A stretch of 26,003 bases of DNA from an uncultured Thermomicrobiales bacterium (GTDB taxonomy: Bacteria; Chloroflexota; Chloroflexia; Thermomicrobiales; UBA6265). Positions within the stretch are counted from its first letter, which is position 1. Each line of letters opens with the position of its first letter. The translations under genes and the position numbers were made by a program. The stretch spans positions 1 through 26,003 of the forward strand of contig CADCWK010000221.1 of NCBI GenBank assembly GCA_902806375.1. The letters are read 5' to 3'. A model generated the notes under the pieces. It was not told where the DNA came from. It saw only the letters and a list, made by a program, of their open reading frames with translations, and did no database searches. Shown here in pieces: positions 1-9,967 of the stretch.

Positions 1-428
1 TTGACCAGGCGGATCTCGTCGTCATCGAGGCCCTCGGAGATCGCCGCGGTGGCCTGGAACGAATCGCGGGCGATGCGGTCCGCGAGGTCGACGCCAGCCT
101 GCGTCAGTCTGACCAGCAGCGCTCGCCGGTCACTCGGGTGCTGCTCGCGGGTCATCAGTCCGAGCTCCCCGAGCCGGTCGACCAGCGCCGTCAGCGACGA
201 CGTCGGCAACTCGGATCGCTCGCCGATCTGACCCATCGTCATCGGGCCGCCCGTCGAGACGACCATGAAGACGATCAACTGCGGGCTGCTCAGGCCGTAG
301 TTCGCCGCCATGTGGTTCGCCTGCCGGCGGAAGTTCGTGCTGACCCGCCGGACCGTGCCCCAGAGCTGCTGCAACGCTTCGGCGCGATCCGTATCCAGCG
401 ACACCACGTCACTCCGGTCTGCGGTCAT
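1..428 (-). CDS. MarR-family transcriptional regulator (3' end cut by window)
   Basis: The reverse strand encodes 142 residues before the window edge, so the C-terminal helix is missing. The visible part is a typical MarR winged helix-turn-helix. The recognition-helix segment PTSSLTALVDRLGELGL (about residues 75-91) is followed by the wing REQHPSDRRALLVRLT (about 94-109), which carries the DRR signature of the family. MarR proteins are dimeric cytosolic repressors or activators that bind palindromic operators, usually next to their own gene, and respond to small phenolic or oxidising ligands. The ATG at 428 is chosen because GGGAGGAT lies about 8 nt upstream. A 9-bp inverted repeat at 526-550, about 100 bp upstream, is a plausible autoregulatory operator. 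The divergent neighbour is a flavodoxin-fold reductase-like gene, a common MarR target type, but control of it is inference. The ligand is unknown. Confidence 0.93.
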   Translation of the reverse strand, partial: MTADRSDVVSLDTDRAEALQQLWGTVRRVSTNFRRQANHMAANYGLSSPQLIVFMVVSTGGPMTMGQIGERSELPTSSLTALVDRLGELGLMTREQHPSDRRALLVRLTQAGVDLADRIARDSFQATAAISEGLDDDEIRLV

Positions 429-525
429 CGGCGATCCTCCCTGCTTTGCAGTCAGACGTCGGCCCTGGTCCGCCGTGTCGGTCGGTTCTGCCCGGCCGAT
501 CTTCCGGGCGCCGGTCCACGCGAGA

Positions 526-550
526 GGTCGTGGCGATCGTTGCCACGACC
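526..550. promoter_or_regulatory. 9-bp inverted repeat, candidate MarR operator
   Basis: GGTCGTGGC at 526-534 and GCCACGACC at 542-550 are perfect inverted arms separated by 7 bases. The element lies about 100 bp upstream of the marR start, in the divergent intergenic region. Size and symmetry fit a MarR dimer site, but nothing in the sequence proves binding. Confidence 0.4.
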
Positions 551-772
551 CGGAGGATCCCGCACCCGGCTCCGCTGCCTGGATCGGTGGGCCGGACGAG
601 TGACCCGGCCCGATCATCAGGGGGAGCGATGGGCATCGTCCAATATGGGGTCAGGTTACGCAAGTCCGTGCGCTCCGGGAAGGTCGCCCGGATGTCGGGT
701 CCCGGCGAGCACCGATCTCGGCGCGACCACTGGTCCCGGGGCGGTAGTCAGCGGAACCGGTGCCAGACCGGG

Positions 773-795
773 AGCGCTGCGCTATCGTCAGCGCT
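773..795. promoter_or_regulatory. Inverted repeat overlapping a TATCGT box
   Basis: AGCGCTG (773-779) and CAGCGCT (789-795) are perfect inverted arms around a 9-base centre that contains TATCGT (783-788), a possible -10 box. A further outer pair, GTCAGCG at 747-753 and CGCTGAC at 792-798, adds symmetry. The site is 50-75 bp upstream of the reductase-like start at 847, where an operator would be expected. It is a candidate only. Confidence 0.3.
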
Positions 796-846
796 GACAT
801 CCCGCGCGCCGGGATCCGGCCACCTCGCAGCCAGGAGCCATGCCCC

Positions 847-1551
847 ATGTCCTTCATCATGCCCAGTCGTCGGTCGACCACGAACCTGATCCAGGCCAGC
901 GGCGAACTCTGGGACGAGGAGGAGCCGGACGCTCCGCTCCAGTTCGTCGTCCTGGCCGGAGGACCGGCGACCGAGTCACGCCTGGCGGCGATCATCCGCG
1001 TCCTGATCCTGCTCGCCCCGGACGATGTCACGCTCGAACCGGTCTCGATCGACGGTCTGCCGCCGTTCGACGCGCTGGTGGATGGGCGGATCGGCGTGAC
1101 GGAGCCGGTCGCGGCCTTCCGGTCGGCGATCCGGGCGGCCGACGGGTTCGTGCTGATCGTGCCGGCCGACGACGAGCCGGCGCTGAGTTCGCTCCTGAAC
1201 GCCCTCGCGTGGGCGGCGACGCCCACGGGTGAGGATGCCCTCGCCGGCCTGCCCGTGGTCGCGCTGGCCGTCGGCGGTGATGCCAACGCGGTCGCGACGA
1301 CACAGCGGCGCATCCGGACGACGGTCGAGTCCGCGGGAGGCATCTTCCCCGCCGGTGTCGACGACCTCGCCGCGTCGCTGGGCGGTCCTTGGCACGACCG
1401 GCTGGGAGCGGACGGGCAACTGGAGGACATCGCGACGAGACAGGCGATCGGCCAGGTCCTGATCCGGCTGCGGGAGGTCGCCTCGGCCGGTGGCGAGCCT
1501 GACCAGGGGTCGGGGACCGGGCCGGGCGGCGCGGATCTCCCCGTCGCCTGA
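847..1551 (+). CDS. NAD(P)H-dependent FMN reductase-like flavodoxin-fold protein
   Basis: A 234-residue cytosolic protein with the layout of the NADPH-dependent FMN reductase family. It has a first beta strand (QFVVLAGGPATESRLAA) with a short phosphate-loop-like turn, the segment DGLPPFD, then AFRSAIRAADGFVLIVPADDEPALSSLLNALAW, which aligns in position with the family's 'ADgilivtPEYNgsiPgvLKNalDW' stretch. The hallmark PEYN is replaced by PADDEP, so FMN binding may be altered or lost. GLPVVALAVGG matches the following core strand. The start at 847 is preferred because AGGAG at 833-837 is 9 nt upstream; the upstream in-frame ATG at 760 has no such site. The last 15-20 residues are Gly/Pro-rich and probably disordered. 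It could reduce quinones, flavin or an electrophile, or be a non-enzymatic relative. The substrate cannot be read from sequence. Confidence 0.72.
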   Translation: MSFIMPSRRSTTNLIQASGELWDEEEPDAPLQFVVLAGGPATESRLAAIIRVLILLAPDDVTLEPVSIDGLPPFDALVDGRIGVTEPVAAFRSAIRAADGFVLIVPADDEPALSSLLNALAWAATPTGEDALAGLPVVALAVGGDANAVATTQRRIRTTVESAGGIFPAGVDDLAASLGGPWHDRLGADGQLEDIATRQAIGQVLIRLREVASAGGEPDQGSGTGPGGADLPVA

Positions 1552-1609
1552 CGGCCCACGGGCACAGCCGGACACGGGCGTCGCTGGCGGTCCGGCCGGG
1601 GCCTCTTGG

Positions 1610-1615
1610 TACACT
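1610..1615 (+). promoter_or_regulatory. Candidate -10 box for the yvcK-like gene
   Basis: TACACT, within CTTGGTACACTAG, lies about 110 nt upstream of the start at 1725. No good -35 is visible at the usual distance. Support comes from similar TACxxT boxes upstream of other genes in this window. Confidence 0.35.
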
Positions 1616-1724
1616 AGCCCGGATCGACCATCGGACCGACCCGCGGTGCCGTGCATGCGGCGACCGTGCGGGGTCCGTCTCGCGAGACAGGGCGACATCT
1701 GCGTACCCGGAACCGGAGGACTGA

Positions 1725-3200
1725 ATGAGTGCCTGGCGTACCTGGCTCCAGCCAGGGATGCGGGTGAAACGCTGGGGAACCCTGGCGTTCCTCGGCCTGA
1801 CGGGGATGGTCCTGTCGGTGGCCGTCGGCCTCGTCTGGGCCTACCGCTCGTACTACTTCGAGCTCCAGGCGGACTACCCGATCCTGCGACCGCTCACCCT
1901 CCAGTTCATCCCGCACCCATGGCGTGAGGTCCTGCTGCTGGTCGTCGGGCTCATCATCGCCGGCTTCGCGGCGGTCCGCCTGAATCGCTCGCTCGTGGCG
2001 CCGTTGCTTGCCAAGGAGGCGAGTGGCCGCGCGCTGGCCCAGATCGTCGCCGAGCACCGGTTCGGACCGGTCCGGCCGGCCTTCGGCGTGGTCGCGATCG
2101 GCGGCGGCACGGGCCTGTCATCACTGCTCCGGGGGCTCAAGCACCACGACGCCGGGATCACCGCCATCGTCACGGTCGCCGATGACGGTGGCAGCACCGG
2201 TCGGCTCCGGGCGGATTTCGATATCCCGGCCCCTGGGGATATCCGGAACTGCATCGCGGCGCTGGCCGACGACGAGGCCCTCGTCACGAGACTGTTCCAG
2301 CACCGCTTCGAGGGCGATGGTACCAGCCTGCATGGGCACAGTTTCGGCAACCTGTTCATCACCGCGCTGACCCGGACGACCGGCTCCTTCGAGCGGGCCG
2401 TCGAGGAAGCCTCCCAGGTGTTGAACATCCGCGGCCGGGTGCTGCCGGCCACCCTGGAGAACGTCCAGTTGTCCGCCGAGCTGACTGACGGGACGATCCT
2501 CCACGGTGAGTCGTCGGTCGGCGAGCATGGCCCGAGAGGCAAGCGCATCCGGCGGATGTTCCTCACGCCGCGCTATCCCGAGGCGCACGCCCCGGCCCTC
2601 GGCGCCATCCTGAACGCCGATCTCATCATCCTCGGGCCGGGCAGCCTGTTCACCAGTGTCGTTCCCAACCTGCTCGTCGCCGGGATCCCGGACGCGATCC
2701 GGTGGTCCGAAGCGACGGTGGTCTACGTCTGCAATGTCGCGACCCAGCCGGGCGAGACCGATGACTTCGACGCTGCCGATCACGTCCGGGTGATCGTCGA
2801 TCACCTGGGTCCGGGCCGGCTGGACGCGGTGCTGGTCAACGCCAACCCAGCCTCTGTCGTCGCGGCGCGTGGAGAGGAGTCGATCCGGCCGGTGGTGTCC
2901 GGGTCGCTGGCCAGTGAGCACCTTGGGGTCGAGGTCATCGCGCGGGACCTCGCGAGCGAGGTCAACCCGCTCCGGCATGACTCACAGAAGCTGGCGACCG
3001 TGCTGATGGAGCTGGCCCGCAGTCGCCCGGCCCGGCGTCCGCGAGCCGTCACGGATGACCCCGGGGCGGTCTACCGGGAGTCGGCGAGCCATCTCAACGG
3101 CGATGGCCACGGCCGGGCCGGACAGCCAGTCCGCGATCTGGCCGCGACAGGGCCTGGCCAGCGCTTCCGACCGGTCGATGGGCATGCCCCGCCCGAGTAG
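1725..3200 (+). CDS. yvcK: YvcK/CofD-like gluconeogenesis factor with N-terminal membrane anchor
   Basis: A 491-residue protein. Two hydrophobic helices (about residues 18-40 and 67-86) precede a complete YvcK domain from about residue 118. Family motifs visible are GGGTGLS (126-132), ADDGGSTG (152-159), GDIRNC (171-176), GHSFGNL (204-210) and LGPGSLFTS (302-310). YvcK proteins bind UDP-sugars such as UDP-GlcNAc and are needed for normal carbon flow and cell-wall shape on gluconeogenic substrates. Some relatives are annotated as 2-phospho-L-lactate transferase (CofD), but the motifs here fit YvcK better. The membrane pair would hold the domain at the inner face of the membrane. The start is supported by GGAGGA at 1715-1720. 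The last 50-60 residues are Arg/Pro/Gly-rich and probably disordered. In many bacteria yvcK sits between rapZ and whiA; neither is next to it here. Confidence 0.93.
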   Translation: MSAWRTWLQPGMRVKRWGTLAFLGLTGMVLSVAVGLVWAYRSYYFELQADYPILRPLTLQFIPHPWREVLLLVVGLIIAGFAAVRLNRSLVAPLLAKEASGRALAQIVAEHRFGPVRPAFGVVAIGGGTGLSSLLRGLKHHDAGITAIVTVADDGGSTGRLRADFDIPAPGDIRNCIAALADDEALVTRLFQHRFEGDGTSLHGHSFGNLFITALTRTTGSFERAVEEASQVLNIRGRVLPATLENVQLSAELTDGTILHGESSVGEHGPRGKRIRRMFLTPRYPEAHAPALGAILNADLIILGPGSLFTSVVPNLLVAGIPDAIRWSEATVVYVCNVATQPGETDDFDAADHVRVIVDHLGPGRLDAVLVNANPASVVAARGEESIRPVVSGSLASEHLGVEVIARDLASEVNPLRHDSQKLATVLMELARSRPARRPRAVTDDPGAVYRESASHLNGDGHGRAGQPVRDLAATGPGQRFRPVDGHAPPE

Positions 3201-3384
3201 GGCCGCCAGGTTGGCGGATGGGCCGCTTCTCCTGGCCATGAAGGTCGCGCGGCGGTCAGACCGGGGGTTCGTCCGTGACGTCCCAGTCCGGGGCGCCCTC
3301 CTCGGCGCTCCGTGGCCGGCCGTGTCCGCCCGGCGAGGCGCCCCGGTCTTTCTGGCCTGACGATCGGCTCGACGCTCCCGGGGT

Positions 3385-3410
3385 CGGGAAGCGCGAGTTT
3401 TCGCTTCCCG
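3385..3410. terminator. Hairpin between convergent yvcK and sdh genes
   Basis: CGGGAAGCG (3385-3393) and CGCTTCCCG (3402-3410) form a perfect 9-bp stem with an 8-base loop that contains TTTT. It sits in the 285-base convergent gap, which otherwise holds no gene. The T-run is in the loop rather than after the stem, so this is not a textbook intrinsic terminator. Confidence 0.5.
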
Positions 3411-3424
3411 GGTAGACGCATGAA

Positions 3425-3451
3425 CGCCCCGCGGGCAGACCCGGCGGGGCG
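3425..3451. terminator. GC-rich hairpin downstream of the sdh anchor gene
   Basis: CGCCCCGC (3425-3432) and GCGGGGCG (3444-3451) form a perfect 8-bp stem, extended inside by GGG/CCC. It lies about 35 bp past the sdh stop on the reverse strand and could also stop the opposing yvcK transcript. No long T-tract follows. Confidence 0.55.
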
Positions 3452-3485
3452 CTTGCATGTCCCATCCCGTCCGTCCCCTGCGGGA

Positions 3486-4382
3486 TCAGAACAGCTCGTG
3501 GTTGACGATGATGATCGCGGCCGGGGCCGTCAGCAGGACGGTCGCGATGACGGCGCCGACCAGCATCTGCCGCTGGCGCCGGACACCCGGTGTCCAGAAG
3601 TCGATCGCCATGATCCGGAGCCCGTTGAGGGAGTGGTAGACCACCGCGCCAACCAGGGCGACTTCCATGGGGAGCAGGTAGGGCAGGGCATAGAACTCGA
3701 CCGAGTGGTCGTAGACCTCCGGTCCGAAGCCGATCAGCATGATGCTCAGGACGTGGACGAGCAGGAAGAAGACCGTCCCGATACCGGTCGCCCGGTGCAG
3801 CGCCCAGGCGTACTGACCGACGTCGCCGTTGTAGATGGGCACCCGACCCTGCCGCAGGCTCCGGACGACGAACACGACCAGCCCGACGAGCCCGACGTAG
3901 ATCGCCGTGGCGACCCCGAACAGGGACCAGCCGATCAGGTCGCTGACCCAGATCTCGTCCGAGAGGGGACCGTTGTTGGACGCGACCTCCCCTTCGTTGA
4001 ACGTGAAGATGGTGATCGTCCCGAGGGCCGTCCAGAGGATGCCGACGATGAAGACCAGGGAGAAAGCCGCGACACGCCAGTTGGGCTTGGGCACCCAGTC
4101 GGTGATCGAGTAGCGCATCCCGACGAGGCCGTGCCAGAGCGACGAGAGCAGCAGCACCCAGTCGAAGGCCCGCCAGATCGGGTTGGCCCAGCGGTTGGCG
4201 ACCCACGCGAAGGTGGTCTCCGAGGGGACATTGATGTAGTGGGTGATGAAGAGATGTCCGAGGGCGAAGCCGATCAGGAGCACGCCTGAAACCCGCAGGA
4301 AGTACCACGAGAGGCGATCGGCTCCGGGGATCAACGCCCCGGCCCCACCACCGCGAATCCGTTCGAGGCCGATTGCCGCCAT
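3486..4382 (-). CDS. sdhDC: Fused SdhD-SdhC succinate dehydrogenase membrane anchor
   Basis: A 298-residue integral membrane protein joining two anchor subunits. Residues 25-130 resemble actinobacterial SdhD: SWYFLRVSGV, GHLFITH (His43, His48), NRWANPIWRAFDW and LWHGLVGMR (His84). Residues 180-298 resemble actinobacterial SdhC: YAWALHRATG, LVHVL (His210), VYHSLNGLR (His250) and DFWTPGVRRQRQML. Each half has three membrane helices, and one more helix (about 147-174) lies in the linker, giving seven. The anchor holds the flavoprotein and iron-sulfur subunits of complex II, binds haem b and quinone, and passes electrons from succinate to the quinone pool. The ATG at 4382 follows GGGAGGATCGCG; a GTG ten codons upstream (4412) has no ribosome binding site. 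A TACAAT box at 4482-4487 suggests its own promoter. sdhA and sdhB are not adjacent. Haem ligands are inferred from position. Confidence 0.9.
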   Translation of the reverse strand: MAAIGLERIRGGGAGALIPGADRLSWYFLRVSGVLLIGFALGHLFITHYINVPSETTFAWVANRWANPIWRAFDWVLLLSSLWHGLVGMRYSITDWVPKPNWRVAAFSLVFIVGILWTALGTITIFTFNEGEVASNNGPLSDEIWVSDLIGWSLFGVATAIYVGLVGLVVFVVRSLRQGRVPIYNGDVGQYAWALHRATGIGTVFFLLVHVLSIMLIGFGPEVYDHSVEFYALPYLLPMEVALVGAVVYHSLNGLRIMAIDFWTPGVRRQRQMLVGAVIATVLLTAPAAIIIVNHELF

Positions 4383-4481
4383 CGTTGCGCGATCCTCCCT
4401 GACTGTGGTCACACGTCGTCGCTGACTGCACGATCCGGCCGAGTCATCTGTGTCGTCCCGCCGGTGGTTCCGTGCCCTGTC

Positions 4482-4487
4482 ATTGTA
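4482..4487 (-). promoter_or_regulatory. Candidate -10 box for the sdh anchor gene
   Basis: On the reverse strand TACAAT, five of six matches to TATAAT, lies about 100 nt before the ATG at 4382 and downstream of the murJ stop. No clear -35 is seen. It suggests transcription independent of murJ. Confidence 0.45.
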
Positions 4488-4519
4488 CGTCGCAACGGTG
4501 TGTCAGTGTCCGGGGGGAA

Positions 4520-4535
4520 CGGGCAGCGCTGCCCG
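4520..4535. terminator. 16-bp perfect palindrome after murJ
   Basis: CGGGCAGCGCTGCCCG is a perfect palindrome that can fold into a 6-bp GC-rich stem with a 4-base loop. It begins 17 bases past the murJ stop on the reverse strand, upstream of the sdh -10 candidate, so it may separate the two transcripts. There is no T-tract. Confidence 0.45.
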
Positions 4536-4551
4536 CCGCAACCGCTCCCGG

Positions 4552-6066
4552 TCAGCCACCGGTGGGAGGGGGCGACATCTCCAGCGTCCGGCGGCGCGCG
4601 TACCGGATCAGGATGACGGACTCGATCGCGGACGAGATGGCGTAGGCCAGCGGGATCGCGAGAACCCCCCAGATCGGCAGGAACACGGCCATCGTCCCGG
4701 TCCGAAGGGCGAGCTGGCCGAGGTTGGTCAGGAGTGGTGTCCGGGCGTCCCGCGTCGCGAGGATGGCCCGGGACGCGATCTCCGTCCCGATGTAGAACGG
4801 GAGGCCAACGGCGTAGGCGACGAGGATCCGCTGCGTCAGCCGGGTGGCGTCCGCGTCGAACGCCCCGTGCTCGAACAGCAGGGCGACCAGCCGGTCGCCG
4901 AGCAGGAGCAGGCCGGCGACGACCGGGAGCGACCCGAGCAACGCGATCGCCAGCGCCCGCGTCACGAGCCGGCCGAACGCGTCGCTGGCACCGGCGGCGG
5001 CGTAGGCGGCCATCCGGGGGAAGCTCGCCTGGCCGATCGCCGCACCGAGCAGCGTCACCGTCAGCCCCGTCACCAGCCAGCCATTCTGGAGGGCGATCAG
5101 GGTCGCCGGGTCGTCGACGCGCGAGCCGAACGACGTCTCCGCCAGCCAGCCCGCGTAGTTGACGCCCATCGAGAGGCCGTTGGGCACCAGGAGGATGGCG
5201 ACGTCCCGCAAGCCCTGGTCGTGCAGGTCGATCCGGGGCACGTAATGGTCGCGGGCGTGCTCGCCGACGAGGCCGAACGCCGTCAGGGCGACCTGCAGGA
5301 TCACGCCGGCGACGACGCCCCAGACCGGTCCCCAGATCCCGACCCCCGGGACGAGCATCGCGGCGCCGATCCCGGCCAGGATGCCGATGTTGTGGCAGGC
5401 GACCCCGATCGCGGGCAGGAAGAACCGGTGGCGGCTGTTCAGCCAGGCCGTGATGACCGTCCCGGCCCCGAGGATCACCGGCTGGAGCAGCATGATCCGT
5501 GTCATCGTGGTGGCCAGCGCCTGGCCCTCGGCGGAGTAGTCCGGCAGGACGAGCGTCCGGACCAGCCATGGAGCCGCCACGAACCCCACGATGGAGACGA
5601 CCAGCAGCGTGGCGGTGAGGGCGTTGAGTACGACGCTCGCCAGCCGCCAGGCCGCCGCCTCGCCCCCGGTCCGGCGGTGCGCGGCGAGGACCGGGAGGAG
5701 GGCCGAGGAGAGCGCGCCGCCCGCCACCAGCGTGAAGAGGATATCCGGGAGCTGGCTGGCCGCCCGGAAGGCGCCAGTCGTCTCGTTCGCGCCGAACTGG
5801 GCACCGAGCAGGATCTGCCGGACGGCGCCGAGGATCGCCGAGGCGAGGAACGTCGCCATCAGGAGCAGCGTCGCCCCCTGCACGCTGAACTCCCGCCGCC
5901 TCAGGGCACCCGGGGAGAAGTCGGCCCAGCGGAGCGTGGTGGCCCGGTTGCCCAGGCCAGAGAGCGCCGGGACAGGGACCGGCAGTCGCCCGGCGCCCGG
6001 CGCGACCGGTGGCCGGCGATCACCGGGATCCCGCGACGTGGGGTGGCCGGGACCGTCCGCCGTCAC
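4552..6066 (-). CDS. murJ: Lipid II flippase MurJ (MviN family)
   Basis: A 504-residue polytopic membrane protein of the MviN/MurJ branch of the MOP superfamily, which moves undecaprenyl-linked lipid II across the membrane for peptidoglycan synthesis. After a Pro/Arg-rich cytosolic tail of about 55 residues come the family landmarks: AVRQILLGAQFG (Arg83), AFRAASQLPDILF (99-111, Arg101) and GGALSSALLPV (116-126). Many hydrophobic helices follow, about 14 by eye, in line with the family. Conserved arginines in helix 1 and in the loop before helix 2 match those needed for transport in E. coli MurJ, although the alignment is by eye. The GTG start at 6066 overlaps the moaC stop (GTGA), suggesting translational coupling. 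No strong ribosome binding site precedes it, and a start further inside the tail cannot be ruled out. Presence of murJ implies a peptidoglycan-making cell. Confidence 0.93.
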   Translation of the reverse strand: MTADGPGHPTSRDPGDRRPPVAPGAGRLPVPVPALSGLGNRATTLRWADFSPGALRRREFSVQGATLLLMATFLASAILGAVRQILLGAQFGANETTGAFRAASQLPDILFTLVAGGALSSALLPVLAAHRRTGGEAAAWRLASVVLNALTATLLVVSIVGFVAAPWLVRTLVLPDYSAEGQALATTMTRIMLLQPVILGAGTVITAWLNSRHRFFLPAIGVACHNIGILAGIGAAMLVPGVGIWGPVWGVVAGVILQVALTAFGLVGEHARDHYVPRIDLHDQGLRDVAILLVPNGLSMGVNYAGWLAETSFGSRVDDPATLIALQNGWLVTGLTVTLLGAAIGQASFPRMAAYAAAGASDAFGRLVTRALAIALLGSLPVVAGLLLLGDRLVALLFEHGAFDADATRLTQRILVAYAVGLPFYIGTEIASRAILATRDARTPLLTNLGQLALRTGTMAVFLPIWGVLAIPLAYAISSAIESVILIRYARRRTLEMSPPPTGG

Positions 6067-6695
6067 GCCGTCGTCGGGTCACCCGGCCCCGGAGCCGGTT
6101 CGCCTGGTCTGGCCTGGTCGCGGAGCCAGTCCCCGGACTGGCCGCCGTGCTTCTCCTCGACCCGGATGGCCCCGATCTCCATTCCCCGGTCGACGGCCTT
6201 GACCATGTCGTAGATCGTCAGCCCGGCGACGCTGACGGCCGTCAGCGCCTCCATCTCGACGCCCGTCTGACCGCGGGTCTCGACGCGGGCGGAGATGGTC
6301 ACGGCGGCGCGTCCATTCGGTCCGGCCTCGTGGAGCCCGAAGTCGACGGCGATCTTCGTCAGCAGCAGCGGGTGGCACATCGGGACCAGCTCATGGGTCC
6401 GCTTGGCGCCCATGATCGCGGCGATCTGGGCGACGGCGAGCACGTCGCCCTTCTTCGCCCGGCCCTCACGGATCAGGGCGAACGTGGCCGGGGCCATCCA
6501 GACCGTGCCGGACGCGACCGCCACCCGGTGGGTGACGGCCTTGTCGCCGACGTCGACCATCCTGGCCCGGCCCCGCTCGTCGAAGTGGGTGAGTGGTGAT
6601 CCGGTGTCACTGGTGGCCGCCGGTCGGTCCTGCGATGGGTCGTCGCTCTTCCGGGACCCAGGGATACCCTGAGACCCTGTGGTCTGGTCTGTCAT
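6063..6695 (-). CDS. moaC: Cyclic pyranopterin monophosphate synthase MoaC
   Basis: A 210-residue soluble protein. MoaC converts the 3',8-cyclo-GTP product of MoaA into cyclic pyranopterin monophosphate, the first stable precursor of molybdenum cofactor. The core begins near LTHFDERGRARMVDV (35-49), which opens nearly all MoaC proteins. Other signatures are VPMCHPL (104-110, His108), TGVEMEALTAVSVAGLTIYD (144-163), KAVD (166-169) and IRVEEKHGGQSG (177-188). Asp163 and Lys166 match the active-site Asp/Lys pair of characterised MoaC. The first 34 residues are a polar extension. moaC overlaps murJ by 4 bases. No ribosome binding site precedes the ATG; instead CATACT ends 6 nt upstream, so the transcript may be leaderless. 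No other moa or moe gene is in the window. Confidence 0.95.
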   Translation of the reverse strand: MTDQTTGSQGIPGSRKSDDPSQDRPAATSDTGSPLTHFDERGRARMVDVGDKAVTHRVAVASGTVWMAPATFALIREGRAKKGDVLAVAQIAAIMGAKRTHELVPMCHPLLLTKIAVDFGLHEAGPNGRAAVTISARVETRGQTGVEMEALTAVSVAGLTIYDMVKAVDRGMEIGAIRVEEKHGGQSGDWLRDQARPGEPAPGPGDPTTA

Positions 6696-6701
6696 GTGGT
6701 C

Positions 6702-6707
6702 AGTATG
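6702..6707 (-). promoter_or_regulatory. Candidate -10 box placing moaC on a leaderless transcript
   Basis: On the reverse strand CATACT is followed by GACCAC and then the moaC ATG, so a start site 6-7 nt after the box would fall on the start codon. There is no Shine-Dalgarno sequence. The acnA-moaC gap is 89 bases. Confidence 0.3.
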
Positions 6708-6784
6708 GCAGCCGGTCGGCCGGATCGTCCCGCCGCGGGCCGTGCGAGCCGATCCTGGCCGTCGTCATCCGGGCGCGTGCCGGG

Positions 6785-9586
<2,802 letters not shown>

Positions 9587-9661
9587 CGGCGACGAAACCC
9601 TTCTCCGGCGAGTGCGCCAGGCGGCAGCGGCATGGGCCACGACGGTGGGCCCAGCAGTGCG

Positions 9662-9729
9662 CGCTTCACGGAACGTGCTTCCTCCGCACAGTGTACCCAA
9701 GCGGACACACTGCATGATGCCGTGAAGCG
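9662..9729. promoter_or_regulatory. Large nested inverted repeat in the acnA leader/promoter
   Basis: CGCTTCACGG (9662-9671) and CCGTGAAGCG (9720-9729) are perfect 10-bp inverted arms. Nested inside, CAGTGT (9689-9694) and ACACTG (9707-9712) form a second stem. The reverse-strand TACACT (9690-9695), a candidate acnA -10 box about 104 nt before the ATG, lies inside it. It could be an operator or a structured RNA. The rest of the 381-base divergent gap (9587-9967) has no gene. Confidence 0.45.
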
Positions 9730-9781
9730 TCCGTGACCGTGCCGGACGCCGCTGGACTCGTCCCGGTGCCCTCCCGACGTG

Positions 9782-9810
9782 TTCCAAGGAGAGGTCGTAC
9801 CTGATACGAT
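9782..9810 (+). promoter_or_regulatory. Candidate promoter of the ABC importer genes
   Basis: TTCCAA (9782-9787), 17 bases, then TACGAT (9805-9810). The -35 is weak, three of six. The box is about 158 nt upstream of the binding-protein start. Confidence 0.35.
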
Positions 9811-9967
9811 GCCGGGAAGGACGGTGGACGGACGGCGTCCACTGGCCTGCCCGTCTCCCACCGCACGCAGCGACGCGTGCCGGGTCGTCGCTGGTGTCGA
9901 GCAATGGAGCCGACCACGACGACCTGATCAGGCCGGGACTGGTCGCATCTCGATGGAGGAGATCACC

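Larger units (their letters stand above)
429..846. other. Divergent intergenic region
   Basis: This 418-base stretch between the marR and reductase-like starts holds no convincing gene. Open frames here lack ribosome binding sites and recognisable domains. It contains the inverted repeat at 526-550, a second one at 773-795, and a ribosome binding site AGGAG at 833-837 for the rightward gene. Confidence 0.6.

Noticed and set aside
4450..6213. Long open frame on the forward strand opposite murJ
   Set aside because: Rich in Arg/Asp/Gln/Pro with no recognisable domain; a typical antisense shadow in very GC-rich DNA.
9779..9967. N-terminal extension of the peptide-binding protein
   Set aside because: The frame is open upstream but lacks family sequence, and GGAGGA 7 nt before 9968 together with the signal peptide fixes the start.
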